Below are positions 33,189 through 40,358 of a DNA stretch of 44,151 nucleotides, piece after piece (the first letter of the stretch is position 1; each line of letters starts with the position of its first letter). The stretch lies in contig JAPOQG010000221.1 of the NCBI GenBank assembly GCA_026710865.1, positions 1 to 44,151 on the forward strand, given 5' to 3'. A program made the position numbers and the translations under genes. Below the pieces are notes generated by a model, which ran no database searches, was not told the DNA's origin, and saw only the letters and a list, made by a program, of their open reading frames with translations. Origin of the DNA: Acidimicrobiaceae bacterium. GTDB lineage: Bacteria > Actinomycetota > Acidimicrobiia > Acidimicrobiales > Aldehydirespiratoraceae.

Positions 33189-33898
33189 GCAATCAAATCA
33201 GGCAGAACCTTTCCCGGCAGAACCTTCCCGCAGGGCCACACGGGCTGGATGACCGAGTCTCCCTTGTCGGCGCGCCGTGGACGCCCGGCGGCGAAGCTCG
33301 CCTACAAAACTATGTGACAGCCAACCTCATGTCAATACGCTTCTGACCATTCATACATGAGAGGAACCGGATCACCGCTACATCATCACCCACCGGCTCC
33401 CGGCGGGCGACACGATGATCTACTCAACGGCCACCCGTAAACCGCTGGCAGCACCTCGGCGCCGGGACCACCCGCTTCGTCCACGTCTCCGCCTCCGGCT
33501 AGCCCCCGGCAGGCCGTGACCTGCCGGCGGTGGTTGGCCACCTGACCGCGCCCGTTCCGCACGGCGCGTGCAACCGTGGAAGTGCTGCCGATGGTCAACC
33601 GGTGATCGTTGGGCAGACGCCGAGCCTCTCGCACGGACGCTGTGTCCACATTGCTGAGGCTCCGCGGCGCAGTGCTTGAACCCGACGCATCAACACACGC
33701 GAGTCGCCGTCATGCACTGAATGACTTGCGCCCTCACGACTAGTCGACTGTGAAGGGACCGGTCGTCAAGATATAGGCACGACCGCGATGCCGTCGGGGG
33801 CTCGGTGTCGAGGACCAGGCTGGCGAGCCGTTACGGGTGCACATCCGCCAGCGTGCGCGGAGACCGGGCTGCGGGCTTGCGGCGGGCTGTTTGCCGCT
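33189..33898. other. Long intergenic region, no intact gene recognised
   Basis: AT-richer than its surroundings. It contains a direct repeat GGCAGAACCTT(T)CCC just after the ADP-ribosylglycohydrolase stop and a strong minus-strand promoter (see next entry). A broken plus-strand reading near 33370-33500 (YIITHRLPAGDTMIYS, then out of frame RWQHLGAGTTRFVHVSASG and a stop) looks like the decayed end of an unknown gene. Confidence 0.4.
33307..33335 (-). promoter_or_regulatory. Near-consensus minus-strand promoter without an obvious gene
   Basis: On the minus strand TTGACA is followed by 17 bases and TAGTTT. Transcription would start near 33300 and run toward, and antisense to, the 3' end of the ADP-ribosylglycohydrolase gene. 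No convincing ORF follows. Confidence 0.5.
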
Positions 33899-34249
33899 TC
33901 ATGGCGAGGTCCCTGTCACCGAGCGAACGATGTCGATCACCACCGTGACTAGCACCAGGCCGGACACAGCCAGAAAGGCGATGTTGATGGCCTGTAACCG
34001 CGCCGCGACCGCCGGGTCCGCGTCGTCGGTCGTGTCCTTCGGCAGGCGGATACCCCTCCACGGCGGTGTCCAGGGCACGGCGTCCGGCCACATGTAAGAG
34101 AAAATCCGCGAAGACAGCAGGCTGAACGGCATGAACAGCATGAAGCTGTAAAGGAGGTTGGCCCCCAGGACTGCTACAGCGGTCCAATAGGCTGCGATCG
34201 CGGCCCCATGTGCAACTAGGAACGTGACGATGGCATGCCGTCGTGTCAT
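33899..34249 (-). CDS. Small membrane protein downstream of the secreted YPVVADP protein
   Basis: From the ATG at 34249 (the track starts earlier, in the preceding gene) the 116-residue product begins MTRRHAIVTFLVAHGAAIAAYWTAV. It has two adjacent hydrophobic segments, a polar middle (WPDAVPWTPPWRGIRLPKDTTDDADPAV) and a C-terminal membrane helix (INIAFLAVSGLVLVTVVIDIV). The start is 13 bases after the stop of the secreted protein gene, so the two form an operon. I do not recognise a family; an immunity or anchoring partner is one idea, not shown. Confidence 0.65.
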   Translation of the reverse strand: MTRRHAIVTFLVAHGAAIAAYWTAVAVLGANLLYSFMLFMPFSLLSSRIFSYMWPDAVPWTPPWRGIRLPKDTTDDADPAVAARLQAINIAFLAVSGLVLVTVVIDIVRSVTGTSP

Positions 34250-34262
34250 GGCCCCGGCAACT

Positions 34263-35213
34263 CTATGTGCAACGGCTGCCGCTGTGCGCAGACATGGCCA
34301 AGGTGGTCTTGATCTTGAGGCACTGGCCCAGCGCTTTGACACTGCAAGCGAAGAGCGCCACGACCACCAACATCCCGGCAATCACGTTCCCGATCATGGT
34401 CAACGCCCAAAATGGAGCGCCTGCCATCATGTAGATCAGCGAGTTGTACGCGGCGTAGCAGATCATCCCCGTCTCGGCTACATCGAAGTAGATCGTGCCG
34501 GTAACCCACCCCCAGACGAACTCGGGGTCGGCGACGACCGGGTAGAGGGCCTCGTCGGCAGTAGCAACTGACTGAACGATGGTTCGGCCCTCAACCGTGT
34601 ACGAAGTCTCCACGACGGTGCCGTCGGCGGCGCGCGCCCACGGCGCTTTGAACGCCCCTATCGTGAACCCGTCGGCGTCGACGACATCGATCGATCCGTC
34701 GTCGTCGAGTTCGAGCGTCGCGCCGCCGGGCAGCGATACGTCGAATCTCAACTGATGCAGGCTCGTCACCGCCGCCAACTCGGCGGACACGGCAAACCCT
34801 GTTGAGTCGGTCTGGATCGTCAGGTCCACGCCGCCGGTGATGTCGTCTATGGTCGTGGTGCCGTCGGCGTTGCTCTTGCGCTCTCTGCCCGTCAGGCCGA
34901 CCATGTCGACGGCGACGGACAACCCTGCGAGGGTGCTAGAGACGGCCCGGGTACCGGTGCCGACGTTTGTTACGGGCCCGACGGTGGTCAAAGGCGACAG
35001 ATCAGGCGTCTCGGCCGGCGCCGATTCGTCGACGGTGCCGATGTCTTGGTCCATGGGCCCCGGGAGCAGGCCGTCGTCTGCGGCGGCAGGCGCCAAGCCT
35101 GTAGCCGCGACTGCGACCACGACGGCGACCAAGAAAATGATCTTGCCCTTGTATCTCAACCTGAGTCGACTTCGCTTGCCAGCCCGCAGGCCGTGCTTCG
35201 CTTGCTGTGCCAT
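34263..35213 (-). CDS. Secreted or membrane-anchored hypothetical protein with YPVVADP motif
   Basis: A 316-residue protein with a basic, then hydrophobic N-terminus (KGKIIFLVAVVVAVAATGLAPAAA-DDG), a likely signal peptide. A beta-rich middle (LTIQTDSTGFAVSAELAAV, LRFDVSLPGGATLELDDDGSI) leads to ALYPVVADPEFVWGW, a motif I have seen in secreted actinobacterial proteins of unknown role. A hydrophobic C-terminal stretch with cysteines follows (MICYAAYNSLIYMMAG, IGNVIAGMLVVVALFACSV). The start has a textbook AAGGAGG four bases upstream, unusual in this window. It is divergent from an HTH regulator gene across a palindrome. Function unknown; export of an effector is a possibility. Confidence 0.7.
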   Translation of the reverse strand: MAQQAKHGLRAGKRSRLRLRYKGKIIFLVAVVVAVAATGLAPAAADDGLLPGPMDQDIGTVDESAPAETPDLSPLTTVGPVTNVGTGTRAVSSTLAGLSVAVDMVGLTGRERKSNADGTTTIDDITGGVDLTIQTDSTGFAVSAELAAVTSLHQLRFDVSLPGGATLELDDDGSIDVVDADGFTIGAFKAPWARAADGTVVETSYTVEGRTIVQSVATADEALYPVVADPEFVWGWVTGTIYFDVAETGMICYAAYNSLIYMMAGAPFWALTMIGNVIAGMLVVVALFACSVKALGQCLKIKTTLAMSAHSGSRCT

Positions 35214-35300
35214 ATGTCCTCCTTCGCGTGCGCCGAAGCCACTGTGACTCCGCTTGGTTGGCGTTGTGCGTGTGCACGTCCAGCGTGGGCGGCGTTGTGT

Positions 35301-35350
35301 GGGACATGTGTGTCAAGTTGTGAAGCGAATGTCCCAGATTGCTGGGACAT
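35301..35350. promoter_or_regulatory. Palindromic operator between the secreted-protein gene and the HTH gene
   Basis: ATGTCCCAG-ATTG-CTGGGACAT (35329-35350) is a perfect inverted repeat with nine-base arms. A further half site, GGGACATGTGTG, lies at 35301 and is repeated at 35344. A minus-strand TTGACA lies at 35311-35316. The palindrome overlaps one candidate start (35349) of the HTH protein, fitting autoregulation. Confidence 0.6.
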
Positions 35351-36119
35351 GTGTGCCAACGTTGGCGAACTCCACCGGTGGATGCGACAGATCGGCCGAT
35401 ATGTTTCGGGTCCTGTGGCTGTTGCAGCGTCGAGCGGCGACGAGTTGACGAGGGCGCATCTGGCCTGCGGGCGCATCGTCGGCGGGGCGCGCGCCATCAC
35501 GGACGCCCACCGCTTCGGGGTGCCGGAGGGGCCTCACTACAGGCTGTGGGAAGCGGAGTACCACTCCGAGGCTGTGCGCGTCTATGGCGAGTCGCTGCCT
35601 GCTCCTTACCAGCGCGACATCGCCTCGTTGTTCCACCACAGCGCCGACACGATGGCCACACAGGCCATCCAGGCGGAGTTGGCCGAGGACTGGGTGATCG
35701 TCGCTGGCTACATGCGAAACGCGAGTGCCGCGATCATGGGCTGGCTCTCATCTGAGCGGGCTGGGGCGGCTACGCCGGACGTGGGTGAGTCGCCTGTGAT
35801 CGATGACCGCACCCCGATGGTGATCCGCTTCGACCGCTTGGCCGCGCTGGCCTCCCGCGAGGGAGCCTGCCGCCTTGAACGAGCCGCCGACGCGGTGCAG
35901 CGACATATGGGCGCACCGTCGATGCAGGCGCTCGACGACGCTCAGCAGCGGCTGCTCGAGGGGGTCGCGTCGGGTGCCGCGATCGTCGATCTGGCCGACG
36001 AGTTCGGCTACTCGCGAAGCTCCATGTACCGGGAGTTGTCCAAGCTGTGGAAGGCTCTCGGAGTGTCCGACCGAGGCGAGGCGATGCGCAAGGCCGCGGC
36101 CGAAGGCCTCCTCGACTGA
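35349..36119 (+). CDS. LuxR-type HTH regulator, divergent from the secreted-protein operon
   Basis: From the ATG at 35349 the product has 256 residues. The N-terminal two-thirds are a helical domain I do not recognise (GGARAITDAHRFGVPEGPHYRLWEAEYHSEAVRVYGESLPAPYQ). The C-terminus is a LuxR-like helix-turn-helix (IVDLADEFGYSRSSMYRELSKLWKALGVSDRGEAMRKAAAEGLL). The start is uncertain: 35214, 35349 and 35382 are all in frame. I prefer 35349 because upstream residues are Cys-rich and unlike a protein N-terminus; 35382 is nearly as likely. It probably controls the divergent operon. Confidence 0.65.
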   Translation: MCANVGELHRWMRQIGRYVSGPVAVAASSGDELTRAHLACGRIVGGARAITDAHRFGVPEGPHYRLWEAEYHSEAVRVYGESLPAPYQRDIASLFHHSADTMATQAIQAELAEDWVIVAGYMRNASAAIMGWLSSERAGAATPDVGESPVIDDRTPMVIRFDRLAALASREGACRLERAADAVQRHMGAPSMQALDDAQQRLLEGVASGAAIVDLADEFGYSRSSMYRELSKLWKALGVSDRGEAMRKAAAEGLLD

Positions 36120-36127
36120 TGGCCCGG

Positions 36128-36300
36128 CAGGCGCCAAGGCTTGAGCGCAGGCTTCAGCCACCGGTCGCTGATGAACAATGTGTCGACGAAGAGGGGCTCG
36201 ATAGAGGCGATCGTGGTGGCGTCGACCATTGCCAGCGTGTTCTTGCGGACCTCGCCGCCGACCACGATGACATCTCGGCGGGTCAGGGCTTGAGCGCGGT
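36128..36300 (-). pseudogene. Fragment of a DeoR-family repressor
   Basis: The minus strand encodes RRDVIVVGGEVRKNTLAMVDATTIASIEPLFVDTLFISDRWLKPALK, which matches the effector domain of DeoR-type sugar repressors (VIV.GG.VR...L..VG..A...L.....D..F...). The N-terminal HTH is not found in frame and the domain stops early. The rest of the 600-base gap (36120-36719) shows nothing else I recognise. Confidence 0.5.
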
Positions 36301-36719
36301 CAGCGGCAGACCGCGGTCTTGTCGTCGGTCTGGTAGCCGGGGCCCGAGGGCGGTCACGACGAAGAGGCGGGCGGGATCGCCGCGCCGGGTCGTGTCCACC
36401 CGGGAGCGGGCGGAGGGCAGCGACTGCATGGCCTTGGCTACGCCTCCAATTTTCGGAGAGATCACACACTCCATGATTCGAGAACTCTGAACTCCACGCC
36501 CGGTCGGAGCCTGGCAGTTCCGAACCTTGCCGGTCCGGCCGGGGGTCAGGGCTCGATCAGGCCCGTCGGCCGCGGCCCGTCATCACGGGCGTCTGCTAGT
36601 GTTCTGAGCCCTCAGGCCAATCAGCAACGAGGATGTGCGTCTAGTCGCATGGATGGCGGTGCAGCCCCAGCGGTCCTAAGTGGCAAGCAGCATGGCAGCG
36701 AGTGAGCCCTGTTCGCTGC

Positions 36720-38822
36720 CTACGAAGCCATACCGTTCGCTATCTGCTGGAGCGTCCGAGGCGGATCCGAGTCGTCCAGCAGAACCCAGTAGTCCCAACC
36801 GTCGGAGCGCTCATCGCCGTCGGCTCGTGCCGCTCGCAGCGGCGAGTCGTAGACGCGCCCGTCTAGCTCGATGAGGGCATCGGGCGTGATCTCGGCGATT
36901 GTGTTATCACGCTCCGGATTGGCAGGAATGAGCATGTTTCCCGCCTTGAGCACTCCGCTGGCGACCAGTTCACTGAGCGAGGGGGGCGTGGTCGCTTCCG
37001 GCTCGGCAGCGGCGCGGCTCGCTGTGATGGTGCTCGGCTTGTAGTGGGGGTCGGACAACCGTCGGAAGCCCTCTTCTGTGACTCGCGCCATGGTGTGTCG
37101 GCGCTTGTCGAGGAACTCTTCGTACTTCATGGATTCCCAACCGTCCGGCAGCGCGTGCCAGAACTGCTGGTTGATGAGCACCTCGCCGGTGAGTTTGCGG
37201 GCTGCGGCCAGTTCGGGCCAGTAGTCGCTTGGTGGCCGATCCCCGATGATCTTGTTGGTCGCTGAGTCCGTTGGGGCATAGTTGGCTACCTGATTGATGC
37301 TCCTCGTCGTCGTGATCTCCTCTCTCTTCAGGTGCGCCCTCGGGAACAAGTGATGCGTCTCCACGCCCGTGGCCGTGCCCGCGGAGGGGTCCATCCAGTC
37401 CCTCACCTTCTCGTTGATGGCGAACAGGTCTGCGTCGAGGACGTTGAGGGCGGCGACGTACGCCTTGTACGCGGGTGCTCCAGTAGTCGACGTGATGAAG
37501 TCGTCGGGCAGCCGTATCTCCCAGAAGTCTGGAGTGAGCACCGTTGCTATCACGCCGTCGACTATCGCGATGAAGTCTTGCGGGTTGGTTGACTTGCTGT
37601 CGTTGAAGCGAGCGAGGTCTTCCTCCATGGTGCTCTCGGGCGAGTTCGTGTAGCGGCCCGTGGTCTGTGCCATGAAGAACCACCTCGCCATGAGGCTGCT
37701 CAACGTCGCCTTGTCCACATTGAATCTTGTCGAGCCGATCAGCCACAGGGCGTAGGTGTAGATCACGGTGTTGTTGGACGTGATCATCTTCTTTGACCGA
37801 AAGCCGGCCTTCGCCAACACATGGAGGAAGCCGTCCCAGTGCGATGGCTTCAACACCTCGCTCTGCGCCGCCTTCAGGCGATCAAGCTCCCTGTCGCGCT
37901 GCTCCTCGTCGATACGCCTAGTCCGCTGGTCGCGTCCGCGCAGAGCGCTGTAGGCGTTCCGAAGGCGGGCGCGGCCCTGGCCGACCGCTACAACCGCTCT
38001 GAGCATTCTCCCCGGCTCCGGCTCGATGTAGTGGTTCTTCGGCGTCCACGAGACTTGCTCGCCGTCCTGCGCGGACGCAGTCTCGACAGTGAGCCTGGCG
38101 TGGCGCGAGAAGCGCTCCAGCGCTTCGCGGCCCTCGTCCCAGAAGACACTGAACCAGGTCAGGATGAAGTCCGCCTGGGTCAGGTTGACCCCCTCGGAGT
38201 TGATCCTCACGAACACGTCGGCGACCTGTTCCCGCTCGGCGTCGGGCTGAATCTCGACCACCGTGAACAGGTAGTCCCTGATGCCATGGAGTCGAACGAA
38301 TACGGCTTCGAGCTCCTCCTCGTCAGCCTCGCTGAGTTCATGCTCCTCTTGGTATCGGCCGATGAACGCCTTTCTTGCCTGGAACGGGCTCTTGAACACG
38401 GCGGAGATGTCTGGGATCCAGTCGCGGCTCTTCTTCAGCGCGGCGCTCTGCACCTCGAACTGCTCGGTGAACGGGTTGAACGCGATCTTGATGGCCGCAC
38501 TTCGGTAGTCGTCATCGACGACCGGCTCGCCTGTCATGACGGCGTACAGGCTCGTCAGGCGCTGCTGTCCGTCGACGATCTTGGCCGTCGCAGTCTTGGT
38601 CTTCACTTCCGAGCCGATCGTTCGACCGTCATCGCCAGCGGAGTTCCAGAACATCAATTCTCCAACCGGGTAGCCGCGATAGATCGAGTCCACCAGGTCG
38701 CGCACCTTGACCTTCTCCCACACGAAGGGCCGCTGGATGTCCGGCAGGCGCAAAGCGCCAGACTGCACCGCCGCAACAAGATCCTGCACCGTCCAGGGCA
38801 CGGGCTTGAACATGTCGCTCAT
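36720..38822 (-). CDS. DUF262 (GmrSD-like) nuclease-type protein with C-terminal HNH motif
   Basis: The 700-residue protein starts MSDMFKPVPWTVQDLVAAVQSGALRLPDIQRPFVWEKVKVRDLVDSIYRGYPVGELMFW, a DUF262 ParB-like domain with KIVDGQQRLTSLYAV (the DGQQR motif, about 100-115). ADVFVRINSEGVNLTQADFILTW follows. Near residue 490 comes an HNH-like ETHHLFPRAHL...NYAPTDSATNKIIGDRPPSDYW. This layout occurs in GmrSD-type modification-dependent restriction enzymes and other defence proteins. The last 100 residues are variable. The ATG at 38822 overlaps the stop of a small lipoprotein-like ORF (ATGA). The track's ORF start at 39077 is too early. A defence role is inference. Confidence 0.82.
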   Translation of the reverse strand: MSDMFKPVPWTVQDLVAAVQSGALRLPDIQRPFVWEKVKVRDLVDSIYRGYPVGELMFWNSAGDDGRTIGSEVKTKTATAKIVDGQQRLTSLYAVMTGEPVVDDDYRSAAIKIAFNPFTEQFEVQSAALKKSRDWIPDISAVFKSPFQARKAFIGRYQEEHELSEADEEELEAVFVRLHGIRDYLFTVVEIQPDAEREQVADVFVRINSEGVNLTQADFILTWFSVFWDEGREALERFSRHARLTVETASAQDGEQVSWTPKNHYIEPEPGRMLRAVVAVGQGRARLRNAYSALRGRDQRTRRIDEEQRDRELDRLKAAQSEVLKPSHWDGFLHVLAKAGFRSKKMITSNNTVIYTYALWLIGSTRFNVDKATLSSLMARWFFMAQTTGRYTNSPESTMEEDLARFNDSKSTNPQDFIAIVDGVIATVLTPDFWEIRLPDDFITSTTGAPAYKAYVAALNVLDADLFAINEKVRDWMDPSAGTATGVETHHLFPRAHLKREEITTTRSINQVANYAPTDSATNKIIGDRPPSDYWPELAAARKLTGEVLINQQFWHALPDGWESMKYEEFLDKRRHTMARVTEEGFRRLSDPHYKPSTITASRAAAEPEATTPPSLSELVASGVLKAGNMLIPANPERDNTIAEITPDALIELDGRVYDSPLRAARADGDERSDGWDYWVLLDDSDPPRTLQQIANGMAS

Positions 38823-39016
38823 CGCGGAGCCTCTGGTGTCATCGCTTGTGGCACAGGTTCGGGATTGCGCCAGATGGAGCCGGCTGCCCTTCGGTGGGTT
38901 CGTGTGCTCATGGCATCCAGATCGGGCGCGGCATCGGGATCGGCGCTGCATGCCGACGCGACGAGAATGACGGCTGCGAGGGCTGCGAGGACGGCACTCG
39001 ACTTGGTCCGGCGCAC
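38819..39016 (-). CDS. Small lipoprotein-like ORF coupled to the DUF262 gene
   Basis: From a GTG at 39016 the 65-residue product reads VRRTKSSAVLAALAAVILVASAC-SADPDAAPDL, a clean lipoprotein signal with lipobox VASAC, then a short tail without known domain. Its TGA overlaps the ATG of the DUF262 gene (ATGA), arguing for real translation. An earlier start at 39184 would add a Cys-containing stretch (QCRGCQVMFRW) but place the signal peptide internally. Function unknown. Confidence 0.5.
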   Translation of the reverse strand: MRRTKSSAVLAALAAVILVASACSADPDAAPDLDAMSTRTHRRAAGSIWRNPEPVPQAMTPEAPR

Positions 39017-39251
39017 AGCAGCCGAGCCCTTGTCGGAGCGGCCATGCGCAGGTCTTGCGCGGTTGCGGCGGCCACAACGGATGGTGCGCTGAGAACCGTT
39101 CAAGTCAGGCTCCTTGACTGTGACGACATGCCACCTGAACATTACTTGGCAGCCGCGACACTGGACGTCACTAGCGGCAGACATGCCTCTACACGCCTCG
39201 GCCCGGCGGCGGGTGCCCACTGCGCCACAGGGGACGCGTGAGGGCGTGGCG

Positions 39252-39298
39252 ATCTGTGTGCAGTTTTCCGTCCATATGACAGGTTTCTGCACACAGAT
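39252..39298. promoter_or_regulatory. Inverted repeat ATCTGTGTGCAG...CTGCACACAGAT, copy 2 of the intergenic element
   Basis: Two perfectly complementary 12-base arms flank 23 bases. The 47-nt element aligns with 4444-4487 (shared ATCTG, GTTTTCC, ATATG, GGTTTC, ACAGAT). It lies 100 bases after the meaB stop and upstream of the lipoprotein/DUF262 pair. No further gene is seen in 39017-39399. Confidence 0.6.
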
Positions 39299-39399
39299 GG
39301 CAGCACGGCTACCTCGCGGCTGGCACAATGGCTGGAGGGGCCGCTATGCCGCGCGACTTGGCCGCATGCCAATACACCATGAGCTAGCGACTCGGAACA

Positions 39400-40356
39400 C
39401 TAGGCCGATAGGAGTTGGTCGACGGCGGCTTCGGGGGTGATCTCGCCTCGCTCCACGGCCTGCTCTAGGTCGGCCCGGCGGTCGGCAACGCCGGGACGTG
39501 ACTCGAACTGCTCGAGCAGGCCGCGCTCTAGCAGCACCTGCATCCAGGCCAGGCGGCCCCGGGCCCGGCGGCGAGCCAGGCCGCCGGACGCTTCGAGCAG
39601 GCGGCGGTGCTCGGCGATGCACTCCCACAGCTCGTCCACTCCCGCTCCGGTCGCCGCCGAGACCGTCATCACTGGGGTCGGCCCGTCCTCGCTCGTCGGG
39701 GCCAGCAGGGGCAGGGCCCGGCGGAGCTCGGCCGCGGCCAGGCGGGCCGCCTGCTCGTTGGCGCCGTCGGCCTTGTTGACCGCGAGCACGTCCGCCAGTT
39801 CCAGCAGGCCCCGCTTGACCGCCTGCAGCTCGTCGCCCGCGCCGGCCAGCGTCAGCACACAGAGGCAGTCGACCGACGCATGCACGGCCGCCTCGGACTG
39901 GCCGACGCCGACGGTCTCCACCAGCACCACGTCGTAGCCGGCCGCCTCCAGGACCGTGATCGCGTTGGGGGTCGTGCTGGTGACACCGCCGAGCGTTCCG
40001 GCCGAAGGCGAGGGTCGGATGAAGGCGCGGTCGTCGGCGGCCAGCCGGGCCATGCGGGTCTTGTCGCCCAGGATCGACCCGCCCGTGATCGTGCTCGAGG
40101 GGTCGACCGCCAGCACGCCGACCCGGTGGCCGGCGCCTGTCAGCCGGGCGCCCAGGGTGTCGATCAGCGTCGACTTGCCCGAACCGGGCACGCCGCTGAT
40201 ACCCACCCGGTGGGCTCCCCCGGCATGCGGCAGCAGCGCCGAGAGCAGCTCCTGGGCGAGACGGCGGTCGTCGGGCCGGGTCGACTCCACCAGGGTGATG
40301 GCCCGCCCCAACGCCGTGCGGTCACCCGCCAGCACGCCGGCGACCAACTCGTCCAT
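39400..40356 (-). CDS. meaB: Methylmalonyl-CoA mutase-associated GTPase MeaB
   Basis: The 318-residue G3E-family GTPase protects and reloads the B12-dependent mutase. It has VGISGVPGSGKSTLIDTLG (Walker A, 55-63), VLAVDPSSTITGGSILGDKTRM, FIRPSPSAGTLGGVTSTT, DVVLVETVGVGQSE and VLAVNKADG. The C-terminal helices (ERGLLEQFESRPGVADR) are the dimerisation arm. The ATG lies two bases after the mutase stop, so the two genes are co-transcribed and function together. Confidence 0.95.
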   Translation of the reverse strand: MDELVAGVLAGDRTALGRAITLVESTRPDDRRLAQELLSALLPHAGGAHRVGISGVPGSGKSTLIDTLGARLTGAGHRVGVLAVDPSSTITGGSILGDKTRMARLAADDRAFIRPSPSAGTLGGVTSTTPNAITVLEAAGYDVVLVETVGVGQSEAAVHASVDCLCVLTLAGAGDELQAVKRGLLELADVLAVNKADGANEQAARLAAAELRRALPLLAPTSEDGPTPVMTVSAATGAGVDELWECIAEHRRLLEASGGLARRRARGRLAWMQVLLERGLLEQFESRPGVADRRADLEQAVERGEITPEAAVDQLLSA

Positions 40357-40358
40357 GC

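Noticed and set aside
33386-33649. 87-residue minus-strand ORF in the long intergenic gap
   Set aside because: No start signal and no family recognised; left as unassigned sequence rather than called a gene.
37821-39092. 423-residue plus-strand ORF opposite the DUF262 gene
   Set aside because: Antisense shadow of a gene with clear DUF262 and HNH motifs.
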